Assembly (NCBI RefSeq): GCF_002160025.1
Contig: NZ_NFJU01000001.1
Span: forward strand, 62,001 to 126,000
Length of the DNA: 64,000 nt
From: Anaeromassilibacillus sp. An200
Lineage (GTDB): Bacteria > Bacillota > Clostridia > Oscillospirales > Acutalibacteraceae
Direction of reading: 5' to 3'
Shown: piece after piece, positions 52,965 to 61,709 of the stretch
How the letters are laid out: every line of letters starts with the position of its first letter
Numbering within the stretch: position 1 is the stretch's first letter
Made by a program: the position numbers and the translations under genes
The notes under the pieces: model-generated
Told to the model about the DNA's origin: nothing
Database searches by the model: none
The model's input: only the letters and a program-made list of their open reading frames with translations

Positions 52965-53606
52965 TTAAATTTTAGAATAACCGTAGCTGTTGACAATCGC
53001 GTCAATCTTCCGTTTTTCACGGCAGTCCGGACATTCTTCAAAAGCGTAGGTACGATAATTCGGAATATCGTCCTGCGTGAAGATGGCATCCACCGGAATC
53101 CCTTGCTTTTCACTGATAGCACTGAACAGCGCAGCAATTCCAACAACATTTCCGCCGTAATACTTAATGCATTCCAGAGAACGGTTTATGGTCTTTCCTG
53201 TGGTAGCGGAAGCCACCAGCAGCAGCACTCTCTTCTCCCAAACCATCGGCTGGATATTATCCCGGAAAATAATCTGCCCATTCGGATTAAACTCCGGGGT
53301 AATCACACAAATGTCACTTTTTTCATTCATCCCATGCAGGGAAGATTTGCTCAATGCGTTAGCCAAAAAGCCGCCGATCAGCTCACAGCCATCCATACAG
53401 ATAATGGTATCAATGATGGTATTGTTTGCATAGTTTTGAGCCATCGTTTCACCGGCCTGTTTTGCAATCAGGCTGTGATATTTGATACCAGTCATATCTA
53501 TATAATAATTAATGTGAGAATGGTTCGTCGCAAAATGGCCGGGGATGACACGCAGAGACAGGTTTTTGTTTTTGCTGCACTTGATTTGAATGCTTCTGTT
53601 TTCCAT
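52965..53606 (-). CDS. Phosphoribosyltransferase-like protein with an altered PRPP loop
   Basis: A 213-residue protein with the overall layout of orotate-type phosphoribosyltransferases. The PRPP loop region reads VLLLVASATTGKTI (127-140): the TTGKT part is kept, but the two acidic residues that normally precede it (DD or ED) are replaced by Ala-Ser. A C-terminal CPDC (Cys192, Cys195) could bind metal. It may be a nucleotide-sensing or binding relative rather than PyrE; no pyr genes are adjacent. The start MENRSIQIKC at 53606 follows GGAAAGGGTTGATCCC. It is a single gene with its own promoter. Confidence 0.7.
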   Translation of the reverse strand: MENRSIQIKCSKNKNLSLRVIPGHFATNHSHINYYIDMTGIKYHSLIAKQAGETMAQNYANNTIIDTIICMDGCELIGGFLANALSKSSLHGMNEKSDICVITPEFNPNGQIIFRDNIQPMVWEKRVLLLVASATTGKTINRSLECIKYYGGNVVGIAALFSAISEKQGIPVDAIFTQDDIPNYRTYAFEECPDCREKRKIDAIVNSYGYSKI

Positions 53607-53659
53607 GGGATCAACCCTTTCCAAATAAAATGGGAATACTGGAATTACTTTCTTGTTTT

Positions 53660-53687
53660 ATTATAGCATTATTATCTAAAAAATCAA
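53660..53687 (-). promoter_or_regulatory. Promoter of the phosphoribosyltransferase-like gene
   Basis: Minus strand TTGATT (53682-53687), 16-bp spacer, TATAAT (53660-53665), in a very AT-rich stretch. Confidence 0.65.
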
Positions 53688-53757
53688 GAAAGAATCGCAA
53701 TCTTTTTTAGTAACAGACACAAGGAATAAGCTTTTTCCTTTTCTAACACCCAAAATC

Positions 53758-55131
53758 TCAAGCTGCCAATCGGTTCAGCACGGCACTCGCCACGCTGCCG
53801 GCGGAACCAATTCCCGAGCTTCCCTCCTCCACTGCGACAGCAAAAGCGTATGGAGTGGAGCTGTTCGCGGAAAAACCTATCATCCAGCCGGTGGGGGCCT
53901 TCCCTTCCCCTACTTCGGCGGTTCCCGTCTTGGCACATACCTCCATCCCAGAGGGAAACAGATTGTCTCCATAGTAACTGGAGACATTATTGCGCAGATA
54001 TCCTTTCAGCCGATCCGCAGTGGAAGCCGAAAGCATCCGTTCCCCTTCCTGCGGATATCCCATATGCGTAACAAGACCAAAGCTCGTGGTAATGCTGTCC
54101 ACAAAATGCGGAAGAACCGGCGTTCCGCCATTCGCCACAGCTCCCATCAGAATTGCCATATGCATGGGATTCGCCAGATCGGTATATTGACCGATGCCGC
54201 TCCAGGCCAGAGCATCATCCGACGCGCCTTTGACCTGATAAACACTCTTGGCCGTATGGATCCCATCAAATTCAAAACTGGTATTAAATCCCATCTGGTT
54301 GGTCATTGCGGTCATTTTTTCCTCTCCGAGTTCCACGGCGAGCTCACCGAACACCACATTGCAGGAATGGGAAAGCGCTGTTTTGAAGTCAATCTGCCCG
54401 TGCGTGGCAAGGCAGTTGATTTGATTGCCATTGATGACTACACTGCCGTTGCAGGTGAACGTCCTGCTATCAAGATCCGGAATATTTTCAATGGCAGCCG
54501 CCGTTGTCACTACTTTGAACACCGAACCCGGCGTATACGTGGAAGAAAGCACATTGTTCAGATAAACTCCTTCATATTTTCCGGTTTCATCTGTGTCCAG
54601 ATCCGCAGGCGGTGCGCCCGGATCGAAAGAGGGCGTGCTGACCTCACACAGGATAGCCCCCGTTTTATAATTATAAACCACAACCGCGCCTTTCTTCCCC
54701 CCCAGCGCTTCATACGCTGTTTTGCACAGATCCGCGTCCAGCGTCAGCTTCACATCGCTTCCATTGGATTTTCCAAATGGCGAAACCAGCCCGGTTACCA
54801 GATTGTAGCCGGAAAGATCCGCACGGTACAGATATTGGGCGGAGGTCGCAATATATCCGCGCGTATCCCCAACTGTGTGCAGCATGGCAAGTCGAACAGT
54901 CTGGTCATCGTGATAAACACGGCCTGTCTCATCGCTGTAAGCCAACACTGTCCCATCCCGATCTAAAATACGCCCGGAGAGGCTTTCTCCCTGTGTAATA
55001 TGCTTATTGAAGGGCTGAATCGCCCAGCTTCCTCCATCGCGGACAAACTCCACAAGAAAAAGCAGCATACCTCCTGCAAACGCAAGCGTGAGAAGAATGA
55101 GAATCAGCGATCGTGTCCCTGTTGTTTTCAC
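53758..55131 (-). CDS. Class B penicillin-binding protein (transpeptidase)
   Basis: A 457-residue membrane-anchored transpeptidase, the PbpA type that partners SEDS proteins. One N-terminal membrane segment lies at about 8-28. The active-site set is complete: Ser203-x-x-Lys206 (PGSVFK), Ser256-Cys257-Asn258, and Lys401-Thr-Gly (CAKTGTAEVG). The non-catalytic N-terminal part is short. The start is GTG at 55131 after GGAGGTGACGGCGC, six nt after the SEDS gene stop, so the two are coupled; together they should form a polymerase-crosslinking pair. No terminator is clear at the 3' end. Confidence 0.93.
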   Translation of the reverse strand: MKTTGTRSLILILLTLAFAGGMLLFLVEFVRDGGSWAIQPFNKHITQGESLSGRILDRDGTVLAYSDETGRVYHDDQTVRLAMLHTVGDTRGYIATSAQYLYRADLSGYNLVTGLVSPFGKSNGSDVKLTLDADLCKTAYEALGGKKGAVVVYNYKTGAILCEVSTPSFDPGAPPADLDTDETGKYEGVYLNNVLSSTYTPGSVFKVVTTAAAIENIPDLDSRTFTCNGSVVINGNQINCLATHGQIDFKTALSHSCNVVFGELAVELGEEKMTAMTNQMGFNTSFEFDGIHTAKSVYQVKGASDDALAWSGIGQYTDLANPMHMAILMGAVANGGTPVLPHFVDSITTSFGLVTHMGYPQEGERMLSASTADRLKGYLRNNVSSYYGDNLFPSGMEVCAKTGTAEVGEGKAPTGWMIGFSANSSTPYAFAVAVEEGSSGIGSAGSVASAVLNRLAA

Positions 55132-55137
55132 GCGCCG

Positions 55138-56889
55138 TCACCTCCGTTTCCGTTTTGGGCGGCGTGCCGCATACGTCCGCTCGTCACCTGCCTTGATAAA
55201 AGCCAGCATGCCCCAGACCGACACCATGCTGGAACCGCCCGCGCTGATAAACGGCAGCGTCACTCCTGTCAACGGCAGAACATCAACAACACCGAACACA
55301 TTCAGACAGGCCTGAAACAGCAGCAGCCCTGCGGCGGAACAAGCAGCGATAGAGTAAAAGGTGGAGCGGCTTCTCGTTGCGTCCGAGCGGGCACAGAATA
55401 CCAGCAAAGCAATCGCACAGACTACCACAACCGCCATCAGCAGTCCCAGTTCCTCCCAAAGCATACCAAACACCAGATCGCTGTTCGCGGCAAAAATGGG
55501 AGAGCCGGAACGTCCCGCTCCCAGCTTGCCGTTTCCAATCCCCATACCAAACAAACCGCCGCTTGCACCATAGGAAAGCACACGCACCTGCTGATACCCC
55601 TGGCTTTCGTTGACATATTCCCAGACGTGCCGCCAGCCCTGAAAACGGCTGAGCACATAAGGGCGAAACTTGAGAATCAGAAAAGCGCCGAACACCGCCG
55701 CAGCAACAGCCAGCACAATCGTGCGGATGCTGCCCGATCGCATAAAAGAGATAAACAGGAAGGTCACAAAGAAAATACAGGCTGTCCCGAAATCCTTCAT
55801 CAGAAACAAACTGACCAGACAGACACCGGTAAAGGCAATAAAAGCCGTCAGGTTTTGTTTGGTCTGAAGCCGATCCAATGTGGCTGCCCCGACAAAAACA
55901 AACGCCACCTTGATAAATTCGGAAGGCTGTACCGAAACAGGACCAATGGAGATCCAGTTGCCGGCCCCATGCACCGCCGTAGCAAACACAAGATTGATCA
56001 CAAAAAGCAGCACTGCCGCTCCGGCAATCCAAGGACGGAATTTGGTTACCCGGTCCAAATCTCCCATAAACCATATTAAAACGCAGAAAAAAAGGATCCC
56101 CATCAGCATCGTAAGAAGCTGCATATATACTGTGCTCATGGTGGGATCCACCACTGCCCACATACCAGGGGCCTCCTGCCCCTCAGACAGTTTACCCCGC
56201 ATACCCGAAAGGAGCATAATTCCCGTTCCCGCCAGCAGACAGGCGATCGTTTCCAATTCAAAGCTTACATGGTCCAGTTTCTTCATAGAATATACATAAA
56301 GGGACCACTGCATTACCTGAACCGCTAAAAACGGCAGAACCGGCAAAAGAGAGAAATCGCCTCCCCCAAAACAAGCTTGCAGCAAAAGGAAAAAATGAAT
56401 CACACTCACCGTAAGCAGCAAGCCAAATGGAGAAGCGGCGTGGCGGACACGCCGCTTCTGCTGCGGAAGCTTTGCTTCACTGGTACGCTTGAGCATCAAT
56501 GAGGTAGATCCCATCGTGATGACATCTCCCGGAACAACGGAAGCCGGCTTGTTCGCCATCCGCCCATTGACCCGGGTTCCGGCCTTTGAGCCGGTATCCG
56601 TCACCAGCCAACCGCTCTCCCGACGCATCAGCACAGCATGATCACGGCTGGCTGTGGCGTCCGCCAGAACAATATCGCAGCTTCGGCTGCGCCCGATGGA
56701 ATTCTCCCAATACAAAACCGGTACAGTTTCCTTTGTCACCGTGTTTTGCAGCACGATTACCGGTTCTTCCCGCCTCCGGCCTGCCTTAATGGAATGGAAG
56801 GCACGGACCAAGACATAAATGGAAAGCAGCGGAATAAAAATCCGCAGAACATAAAGGATAGAAACCGAAAATGACTGAAAATCCGGCAC
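55138..56889 (-). CDS. FHA domain fused to a SEDS (FtsW/RodA/SpoVE) glycan polymerase
   Basis: A 583-residue membrane protein. One hydrophobic segment (about 10-30) is followed by a cytoplasmic FHA domain (about 44-135) with the phosphothreonine-binding pattern Gly66-Arg67, Ser81-Arg82-Asp83-His84 and Asn108-Gly109. From about 155 on it is a SEDS polymerase with many membrane segments, the conserved WISIGPVSVQPSEF and LPFISAGGSS. It should polymerise lipid II with the coupled PBP downstream. The FHA part suggests control by a Ser/Thr kinase. The start is GTG at 56889 after AGGAGGTGAATCTGC. Confidence 0.92.
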   Translation of the reverse strand: MPDFQSFSVSILYVLRIFIPLLSIYVLVRAFHSIKAGRRREEPVIVLQNTVTKETVPVLYWENSIGRSRSCDIVLADATASRDHAVLMRRESGWLVTDTGSKAGTRVNGRMANKPASVVPGDVITMGSTSLMLKRTSEAKLPQQKRRVRHAASPFGLLLTVSVIHFFLLLQACFGGGDFSLLPVLPFLAVQVMQWSLYVYSMKKLDHVSFELETIACLLAGTGIMLLSGMRGKLSEGQEAPGMWAVVDPTMSTVYMQLLTMLMGILFFCVLIWFMGDLDRVTKFRPWIAGAAVLLFVINLVFATAVHGAGNWISIGPVSVQPSEFIKVAFVFVGAATLDRLQTKQNLTAFIAFTGVCLVSLFLMKDFGTACIFFVTFLFISFMRSGSIRTIVLAVAAAVFGAFLILKFRPYVLSRFQGWRHVWEYVNESQGYQQVRVLSYGASGGLFGMGIGNGKLGAGRSGSPIFAANSDLVFGMLWEELGLLMAVVVVCAIALLVFCARSDATRSRSTFYSIAACSAAGLLLFQACLNVFGVVDVLPLTGVTLPFISAGGSSMVSVWGMLAFIKAGDERTYAARRPKRKRR

Positions 56890-56934
56890 CGCAGATTCAC
56901 CTCCTGTCTGTTGGACAGCAGCGGATATGCCGTG

Positions 56935-57780
56935 TCACAGCAACCGAAGCTCCCGCATCAGGCCGGGCAGCTCCTCTTCAAAATCAACGCCAAAGCGCGG
57001 ATCGGTTCCGGCCCGCCAAGTACGGAAAATCGATCGGCTGACAAAATGGACGGACATCTGCATCGCCTCCGGCAAAGCACGTCCACACAGCAATCCTGCC
57101 AAGAGAGCGGCTCCAAACAAATCACCTGTTCCATGAAAATGCCCCTGCACACGCGGAGCGGCAGCAAAATCTATTTTTCCCGTTTCCGCGTCATAACATG
57201 CCGCCCCGATGCTTTCTTGTGAAAAAGAAACACCGGTCAGAACGACGCGGCGCGGTCCAAGCTGAGCCAATCGCGGCAGCAGCAGGGCTGCTTCCGCTCT
57301 CTCCGGCATCTCATCCCGCAGCTCCTCACCGAGCAGCAGGGCGGCCTCTGTCCGATTGGGGAGAATCAGATCAGCTCCCCGGCAGAAGGAGAGCATCGCA
57401 TCCGCTGTTTCCTTTGAGATACCCTGATACAAGCGGCCATGATCCCCCAGCGCCGGATCTGCCAGAAACAGCGTATCCCGACGGCGAAGAGAGCTCACCA
57501 GCTCCTCACAGGCGGCAATCTGTCCTGGAGAGGACATATAACCGGTGTAAAGAGCATCAAAACGAAGCGAAAGATCACTCCACTGACGTGTAAACGCTCG
57601 CACTCCCTGCGTAAAATCCTGATGGTAGACACCGGAAAGGCCGCCTGTATGGGAACTGAGAACCGCTGTGGGAACAGCGCTGCATGCGATCCCCGCCGCG
57701 GAAAGCACCGGAAGGATGACAGTCAGGGAGCATTTCCCGAAGCCGGAAAGGTCGTGTACAGCCGCGGCTGTTTTCTGCAT
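56935..57780 (-). CDS. Pyridoxal/pyridoxine kinase-like protein
   Basis: A 281-residue ribokinase-superfamily enzyme of the PdxK/PdxY type: AVHDLSGFGKCSLTVILPVL at the start (substrate region), ADPALGDHGRLY, and the catalytic anion hole HGTGDLFGAALL with Asp220. It should phosphorylate a B6 vitamer to PLP or a precursor. The start chosen is ATG at 57780 with GGTGA eight nt upstream; a GTG at 57792 overlapping the previous stop is possible and would add four residues. It is inside a long operon with no other B6 gene. Confidence 0.85.
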   Translation of the reverse strand: MQKTAAAVHDLSGFGKCSLTVILPVLSAAGIACSAVPTAVLSSHTGGLSGVYHQDFTQGVRAFTRQWSDLSLRFDALYTGYMSSPGQIAACEELVSSLRRRDTLFLADPALGDHGRLYQGISKETADAMLSFCRGADLILPNRTEAALLLGEELRDEMPERAEAALLLPRLAQLGPRRVVLTGVSFSQESIGAACYDAETGKIDFAAAPRVQGHFHGTGDLFGAALLAGLLCGRALPEAMQMSVHFVSRSIFRTWRAGTDPRFGVDFEEELPGLMRELRLL

Positions 57781-57788
57781 GGCATCCG

Positions 57789-58454
57789 TCACCGCTTAGC
57801 CACGACCTCGCCGGGGCGCTTGAAGATATGCCCGGCAGGGATCAACCCGCGCACCATGGAAAGCGGGTAAACATTGCTGTGCCGGCCGATCACCGTACCG
57901 GGATTGAGAACGGAATTACAGCCTACTTCAACAAAATCTCCGAGCATGGCCCCCATCTTTTTCAGGCCCGTTTCGATCGCTTCCTCACCGCCGCGCACCG
58001 TCACCAGCGTTTTATCGGATTTTACATTGGAGGTGATGGAACCCGCGCCCATATGGGATTTATAGCCGAGAATAGAATCACCCACATAGTTGTAGTGCGG
58101 CACCTGTACACCGTCAAAAAGAATGACATTTTTGAGTTCGGTAGAATTGCCTACCACGCATCCTTCTCCAACAAGAACCTTTCCTCTTACAAACGCTCCC
58201 GGACGCACCTCTGTTCCCGGGCCAATAATGGCTGGGCCAGCAATATAGGCACCGGGGTATACCTTGGCCGTTTTGGAAATCCAGACATCCTCAGAGGGAT
58301 GAGCGTACTCATCCTGTGAAAGCGACTGTCCAAGCTGCAGGATGAACTCTCCTATTTTGGCCAGCGCTTCCCACGGATACTCATATTGACTGAGCAGAGA
58401 AGCCGCCTGTGTGTGCGACAAATCATACAAATGAACAATCTTTGCTTCTTCCAT
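57789..58454 (-). CDS. Left-handed beta-helix acyltransferase, GlmU C-terminal-like
   Basis: A 221-residue protein of hexapeptide repeats related to the acetyltransferase half of GlmU (AYIAGPAIIGPGTEVRPGAF, then VLVGEGCVVGNSTELKN, and YVGDSILGYKSHMGAGSITS). The histidine in VPHYNYVGDSI matches the GlmU acetyltransferase catalytic position. The uridylyltransferase half is absent, so it probably acts on a separate sugar-phosphate or sugar nucleotide. AGGAGGAATTTGTG precedes the ATG at 58454. It overlaps the kinase gene region and belongs to the same operon. Confidence 0.83.
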   Translation of the reverse strand: MEEAKIVHLYDLSHTQAASLLSQYEYPWEALAKIGEFILQLGQSLSQDEYAHPSEDVWISKTAKVYPGAYIAGPAIIGPGTEVRPGAFVRGKVLVGEGCVVGNSTELKNVILFDGVQVPHYNYVGDSILGYKSHMGAGSITSNVKSDKTLVTVRGGEEAIETGLKKMGAMLGDFVEVGCNSVLNPGTVIGRHSNVYPLSMVRGLIPAGHIFKRPGEVVAKR

Positions 58455-58480
58455 CACAAATTCCTCCTGAACCGATAAAC

Positions 58481-59356
58481 TTATTCTTTTGCCATGGACG
58501 TACCCTTGCGCTCCCGCTCCTCCTTCGAAGGCAGACAAGCAACCGCGAGAGCTTCCAGCCGCGCCATATGATAGCGCCGGATGATTTCGCGTTCTTCATC
58601 GGGAATCCGTCCATTTTCGGGGGAAAGCAAAAGCTGAACATTTCCCAGCTCCTGTGCAAACTCCCGGAATTGCGTTAATTTACAGGAAATCCGAAAGATT
58701 TCCTCATCACTGCCTCGCAGCAAACGGCGCTCGGAAACATAGGCCTGTATGCTTTGCGAAAGCTTCTCCGTTTGCCCCGCCAACTCCTTGCAAGGAGCTG
58801 GAGCTCCTGCCCGCGCCGCATGCAGCGCCTGCGCCGCCACCGCGCAGAGGGTCTGATAGTTTTCACGAACCTCTCCGGCATAATGATGGGGCATCACAAT
58901 CAAATTGACTGCCAGCGCCACCAAAATTCCAAGGAGCGCGTCTGCCGCACAGGTCAGCGCATGAAGCCAGTATGGTCCGCCGGGCGGCATAAGCGTCACG
59001 GCAAAGAAAGCAACCTCCGCCAACAGCGTTCCCCGTTCCAGATGCAGCATGACACACAGATAAAGCGTTAAAATCACACCGATCCCACAAAGACCCGCAT
59101 TGCCGGGATCCCAAAGTGAGAACAAAAGCCCCACAGCAGCCCCCAGCAGGGTTCCCACCGTACCATCCCTCGCTGTGCGAAGCGACACGTCAATGGATTT
59201 TCCCATCATGACCGCGGCAGCAATGGCGCTGGTGAATGGCTGCCCAAATGGCAGAGTGTAGGAGAGGAAGAGGCACAGGGTGACAGCCATTCCTGTTTTG
59301 ATGACACGCAGCCCAGGCGCCAAACGCTTCCCCTCCAGCCAGGCGGGCGCCTTCAT
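58481..59356 (-). CDS. Aromatic acid exporter (ArAE/FUSC) family membrane protein
   Basis: A 291-residue protein with about four to six N-terminal membrane segments (residues 15-165) and a cytoplasmic helical C-terminal part (about 175-291), the layout of the ArAE_1 family. DGTVGTLLGAAVGLLFSL fits the family's conserved second half. Some members export aromatic or other small acids, but the substrate here is unknown. The start MKAPAWLEGKRLA at 59356 follows GGAGATACCGCA and overlaps the phosphatase stop (ATGA); the longer open frame upstream is not real. Confidence 0.85.
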   Translation of the reverse strand: MKAPAWLEGKRLAPGLRVIKTGMAVTLCLFLSYTLPFGQPFTSAIAAAVMMGKSIDVSLRTARDGTVGTLLGAAVGLLFSLWDPGNAGLCGIGVILTLYLCVMLHLERGTLLAEVAFFAVTLMPPGGPYWLHALTCAADALLGILVALAVNLIVMPHHYAGEVRENYQTLCAVAAQALHAARAGAPAPCKELAGQTEKLSQSIQAYVSERRLLRGSDEEIFRISCKLTQFREFAQELGNVQLLLSPENGRIPDEEREIIRRYHMARLEALAVACLPSKEERERKGTSMAKE

Positions 59357-60027
59357 TGCGGTATCTCCATTCCAGCCAGGAGCAGCAGATCCTCCGGAGC
59401 TTTTGCCAACGCGTTCGCACCGTGCTCCATCAGCTCTTCCTTGTCCCGGAACCCCCATAAAACGCCGACTGTTCTCATACCCGCCGCGCGGCCGGTCTCC
59501 ATATCCACGCCGCTGTCTCCGATATAAAGGCAGTTCTGCGGTGCAATGCCAAGTTCCTTTGCGATCAGCAGCGCGCCGTCCGGCGCAGGTTTTCGGGGAA
59601 TTTCCTCCCGCTGGCCGTAACAGCAAGCAAAGAAGTTCTCCGGAAACAAATGGGAAACCACGGCGCAGGCATCGCGATCCGGCTTATTGGACAAAACTGC
59701 CAATCGGATTCCCTGCTGCTTCAAAGTACGGAGCACTGTGAACAAGCCGGGATATTCCTTTACCTCACGCATAGGGTCCGCACCATACAGATCATCATAC
59801 ACACTTCGCAGACGAAGCACATCCTCCTCTGTGTATGCGCCCGCTGTATGGGACAGCATCCGCCGCATCAGGCAATCCGCACCGTTCCCTACCAGAAAAC
59901 GGTAATCTTCCTTGGGAAGGATCGGTTTCCAGCCGCAGCGGCACAGCGCTTCATTGGCAAACCCCGCAATGGAATCCAGCGTATTGGCCAGCGTTCCATC
60001 AAGATCAAAAATACAAAGTTGAACCAT
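59353..60027 (-). CDS. HAD-family phosphatase (Gph/PpaX-like)
   Basis: A 224-residue haloacid dehalogenase hydrolase. The nucleophile motif is CIFDLDGTLANTLDS (Asp8, Asp10), motif II is LAVLSNKPD, and motif IV is YIGDSGVDMETGRAAGM. The cap domain is the small helical C1 type of phosphoglycolate phosphatases. The substrate is not certain. The start MVQLCIFD at 60027 follows AAAGGGAGTTGGAACT. It is coupled to the transporter gene through the four-base overlap and sits 30 nt after the flippase gene. Confidence 0.9.
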   Translation of the reverse strand: MVQLCIFDLDGTLANTLDSIAGFANEALCRCGWKPILPKEDYRFLVGNGADCLMRRMLSHTAGAYTEEDVLRLRSVYDDLYGADPMREVKEYPGLFTVLRTLKQQGIRLAVLSNKPDRDACAVVSHLFPENFFACCYGQREEIPRKPAPDGALLIAKELGIAPQNCLYIGDSGVDMETGRAAGMRTVGVLWGFRDKEELMEHGANALAKAPEDLLLLAGMEIPQ

Positions 60028-60057
60028 AGTTCCAACTCCCTTTACCACACAGCAAAA

Positions 60058-61500
60058 TCACGCCCGACCGGGAGAATTTTCTCCTCTGTGCAAAATTTTC
60101 TTCACACTTTCCAAAATTTCCTTCATATTCAAAACCAGCATCAGAGCTGTCAGCAGGATCTCCCACAAAATCCAGAGCGGAACCTCAAAAACCATCAGAA
60201 CCGCCTGTATGAGCAGCAAAAGCGTGTTGACCGTTAATCGCAGAGTACTGACCCGCATCCGGACATAACGTTTGGTGTCCACCATACGGATCAGGAAAAC
60301 CACCAGATAACTGATCAGCATTGCCAGCACAGAGCCATTCACACCCCAAAGTGGAATCAAGGCAAAGTTCAGCCCGATGTTCACACCTGCGCCAACAATC
60401 GCTGTCATCAAAGAATGAACACTCTTTTTCTCCATCATATAAATGCTGCCCAGAAAATTAACCAGACAGGTAAATACAGTCGCCACCACCAGCAAGGGAA
60501 TATACTGCCAGGAAGGATAATAGTCCTCCGCCACCAAAATATGCGTAATAACCTTGCTGAACAGGATCACACCCGACGCCGCCATAAACATCAATGCATA
60601 ATACGCAGTAAAGACCCGCGAAAAGAACCGGTTTTTCCCCTTGGTCTCCGTTACGGCGCTCATCTGCCATGCATCCATGAAAATGCCGGACACCAGCACA
60701 ATCAAATTTGGCACCTTATACGCCGCAACGTAAAGGCCTGCATCAGTCTGACTCATCATGGCCGCAATCAAAAATCGGTTGGAAATATTGGTGATCCACC
60801 AGAAAATTGTGTTCGGCACCATTGGGATGGAGTATTTCAGCATCGCCACCGGAACGGCATGGTCCACGCGCATCGGGCGCAGATAGCGCAGGTTGCCCGT
60901 GGTCAGCGCGAGAAATACCACAGAACATGCGTCCGAGGTGATGATGGCGGAAATATAACCCACAACCCCCATCTGAAACACCATAACATACAGACAGGAA
61001 AACAAAACCGTTGTGAAGGTGCTCAAGATTCCATCCACTGCAAACAGGCGCACCATCCCACGGGCGCGGGTAAACTGCGAAAACAATGACCGCATGGAGG
61101 ACATGCCGACAAAACAAACCAGATACAGCATGTATTTCGACACGTAGGCCGGATTAATCTCCATAACCTCCATAACGGGTGTGAGGACAGGGACAATGAC
61201 CGGCTGGAGCACAAGCAGCAACAAAAAGCCGGACAGGATGGTGAAGAATCCTGTCGAAAACACATCGCTTTTTTTAATGCTCTTATCCAGACCAAAACGG
61301 ATAATGGAATTGATAATGCCAAGCGTCACCACAGGCAGAAGCAGATTGCCCATATCCACGATCATGTTGGTGATACTGAACTCCGCCGGAGAGAGGGCGT
61401 AAGAAAGCAGCGGAGTAAGCAGGAAGCTGAGCACCTTTGAACTGAAGGTGCCAATCGCAAAGATGAGGGTATTTGAAATCAGGCGTTTGTATTTGTTCAA
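60058..61500 (-). CDS. Wzx-type polysaccharide flippase (MOP superfamily)
   Basis: A 480-residue protein with about 12-14 membrane segments, of the polysaccharide export/MATE-like family (LISNTLIFAIGTFSSKVLSFL at the N-terminus; PMVPNTIFWWITNISNRF in the middle). It should flip lipid-linked sugars across the membrane; the cargo is unknown, but the uronic-acid cluster in this window has no flippase of its own. The start is TTG at 61500, placed by AGAGGAATTGCG; the upstream ATG has no ribosome site. It is the first gene of a seven-gene unit. Confidence 0.88.
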   Translation of the reverse strand: MNKYKRLISNTLIFAIGTFSSKVLSFLLTPLLSYALSPAEFSITNMIVDMGNLLLPVVTLGIINSIIRFGLDKSIKKSDVFSTGFFTILSGFLLLLVLQPVIVPVLTPVMEVMEINPAYVSKYMLYLVCFVGMSSMRSLFSQFTRARGMVRLFAVDGILSTFTTVLFSCLYVMVFQMGVVGYISAIITSDACSVVFLALTTGNLRYLRPMRVDHAVPVAMLKYSIPMVPNTIFWWITNISNRFLIAAMMSQTDAGLYVAAYKVPNLIVLVSGIFMDAWQMSAVTETKGKNRFFSRVFTAYYALMFMAASGVILFSKVITHILVAEDYYPSWQYIPLLVVATVFTCLVNFLGSIYMMEKKSVHSLMTAIVGAGVNIGLNFALIPLWGVNGSVLAMLISYLVVFLIRMVDTKRYVRMRVSTLRLTVNTLLLLIQAVLMVFEVPLWILWEILLTALMLVLNMKEILESVKKILHRGENSPGRA

Positions 61501-61566
61501 CGCAATTCCTCTGTTCCTGTTAGATTTCCCGGGCAATCCCACCCGAAGGGCTGTCCCACTTAGGGT

Positions 61567-61595
61567 ATTATAGCTTTTTCCCGCCGGAATTGCAA
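61567..61595 (-). promoter_or_regulatory. Promoter of the seven-gene flippase-to-PBP unit
   Basis: Minus strand TTGCAA (61590-61595), 17-bp spacer, TATAAT (61567-61572). Genes from 61500 down to 53758 follow with gaps of at most 45 nt and no clear terminator, so this may be their only promoter. Confidence 0.8.
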
Positions 61596-61709
61596 TGCGC
61601 CGTTCTCTGGCTTGCGGGAATTTCAGAAAAACGGCGTTTGGATTCGGCGCATATTTCTTTTTATTATACAGAAAATAATGGTAATTTGCATCAAAAAAAG
61701 ATGACGGAA

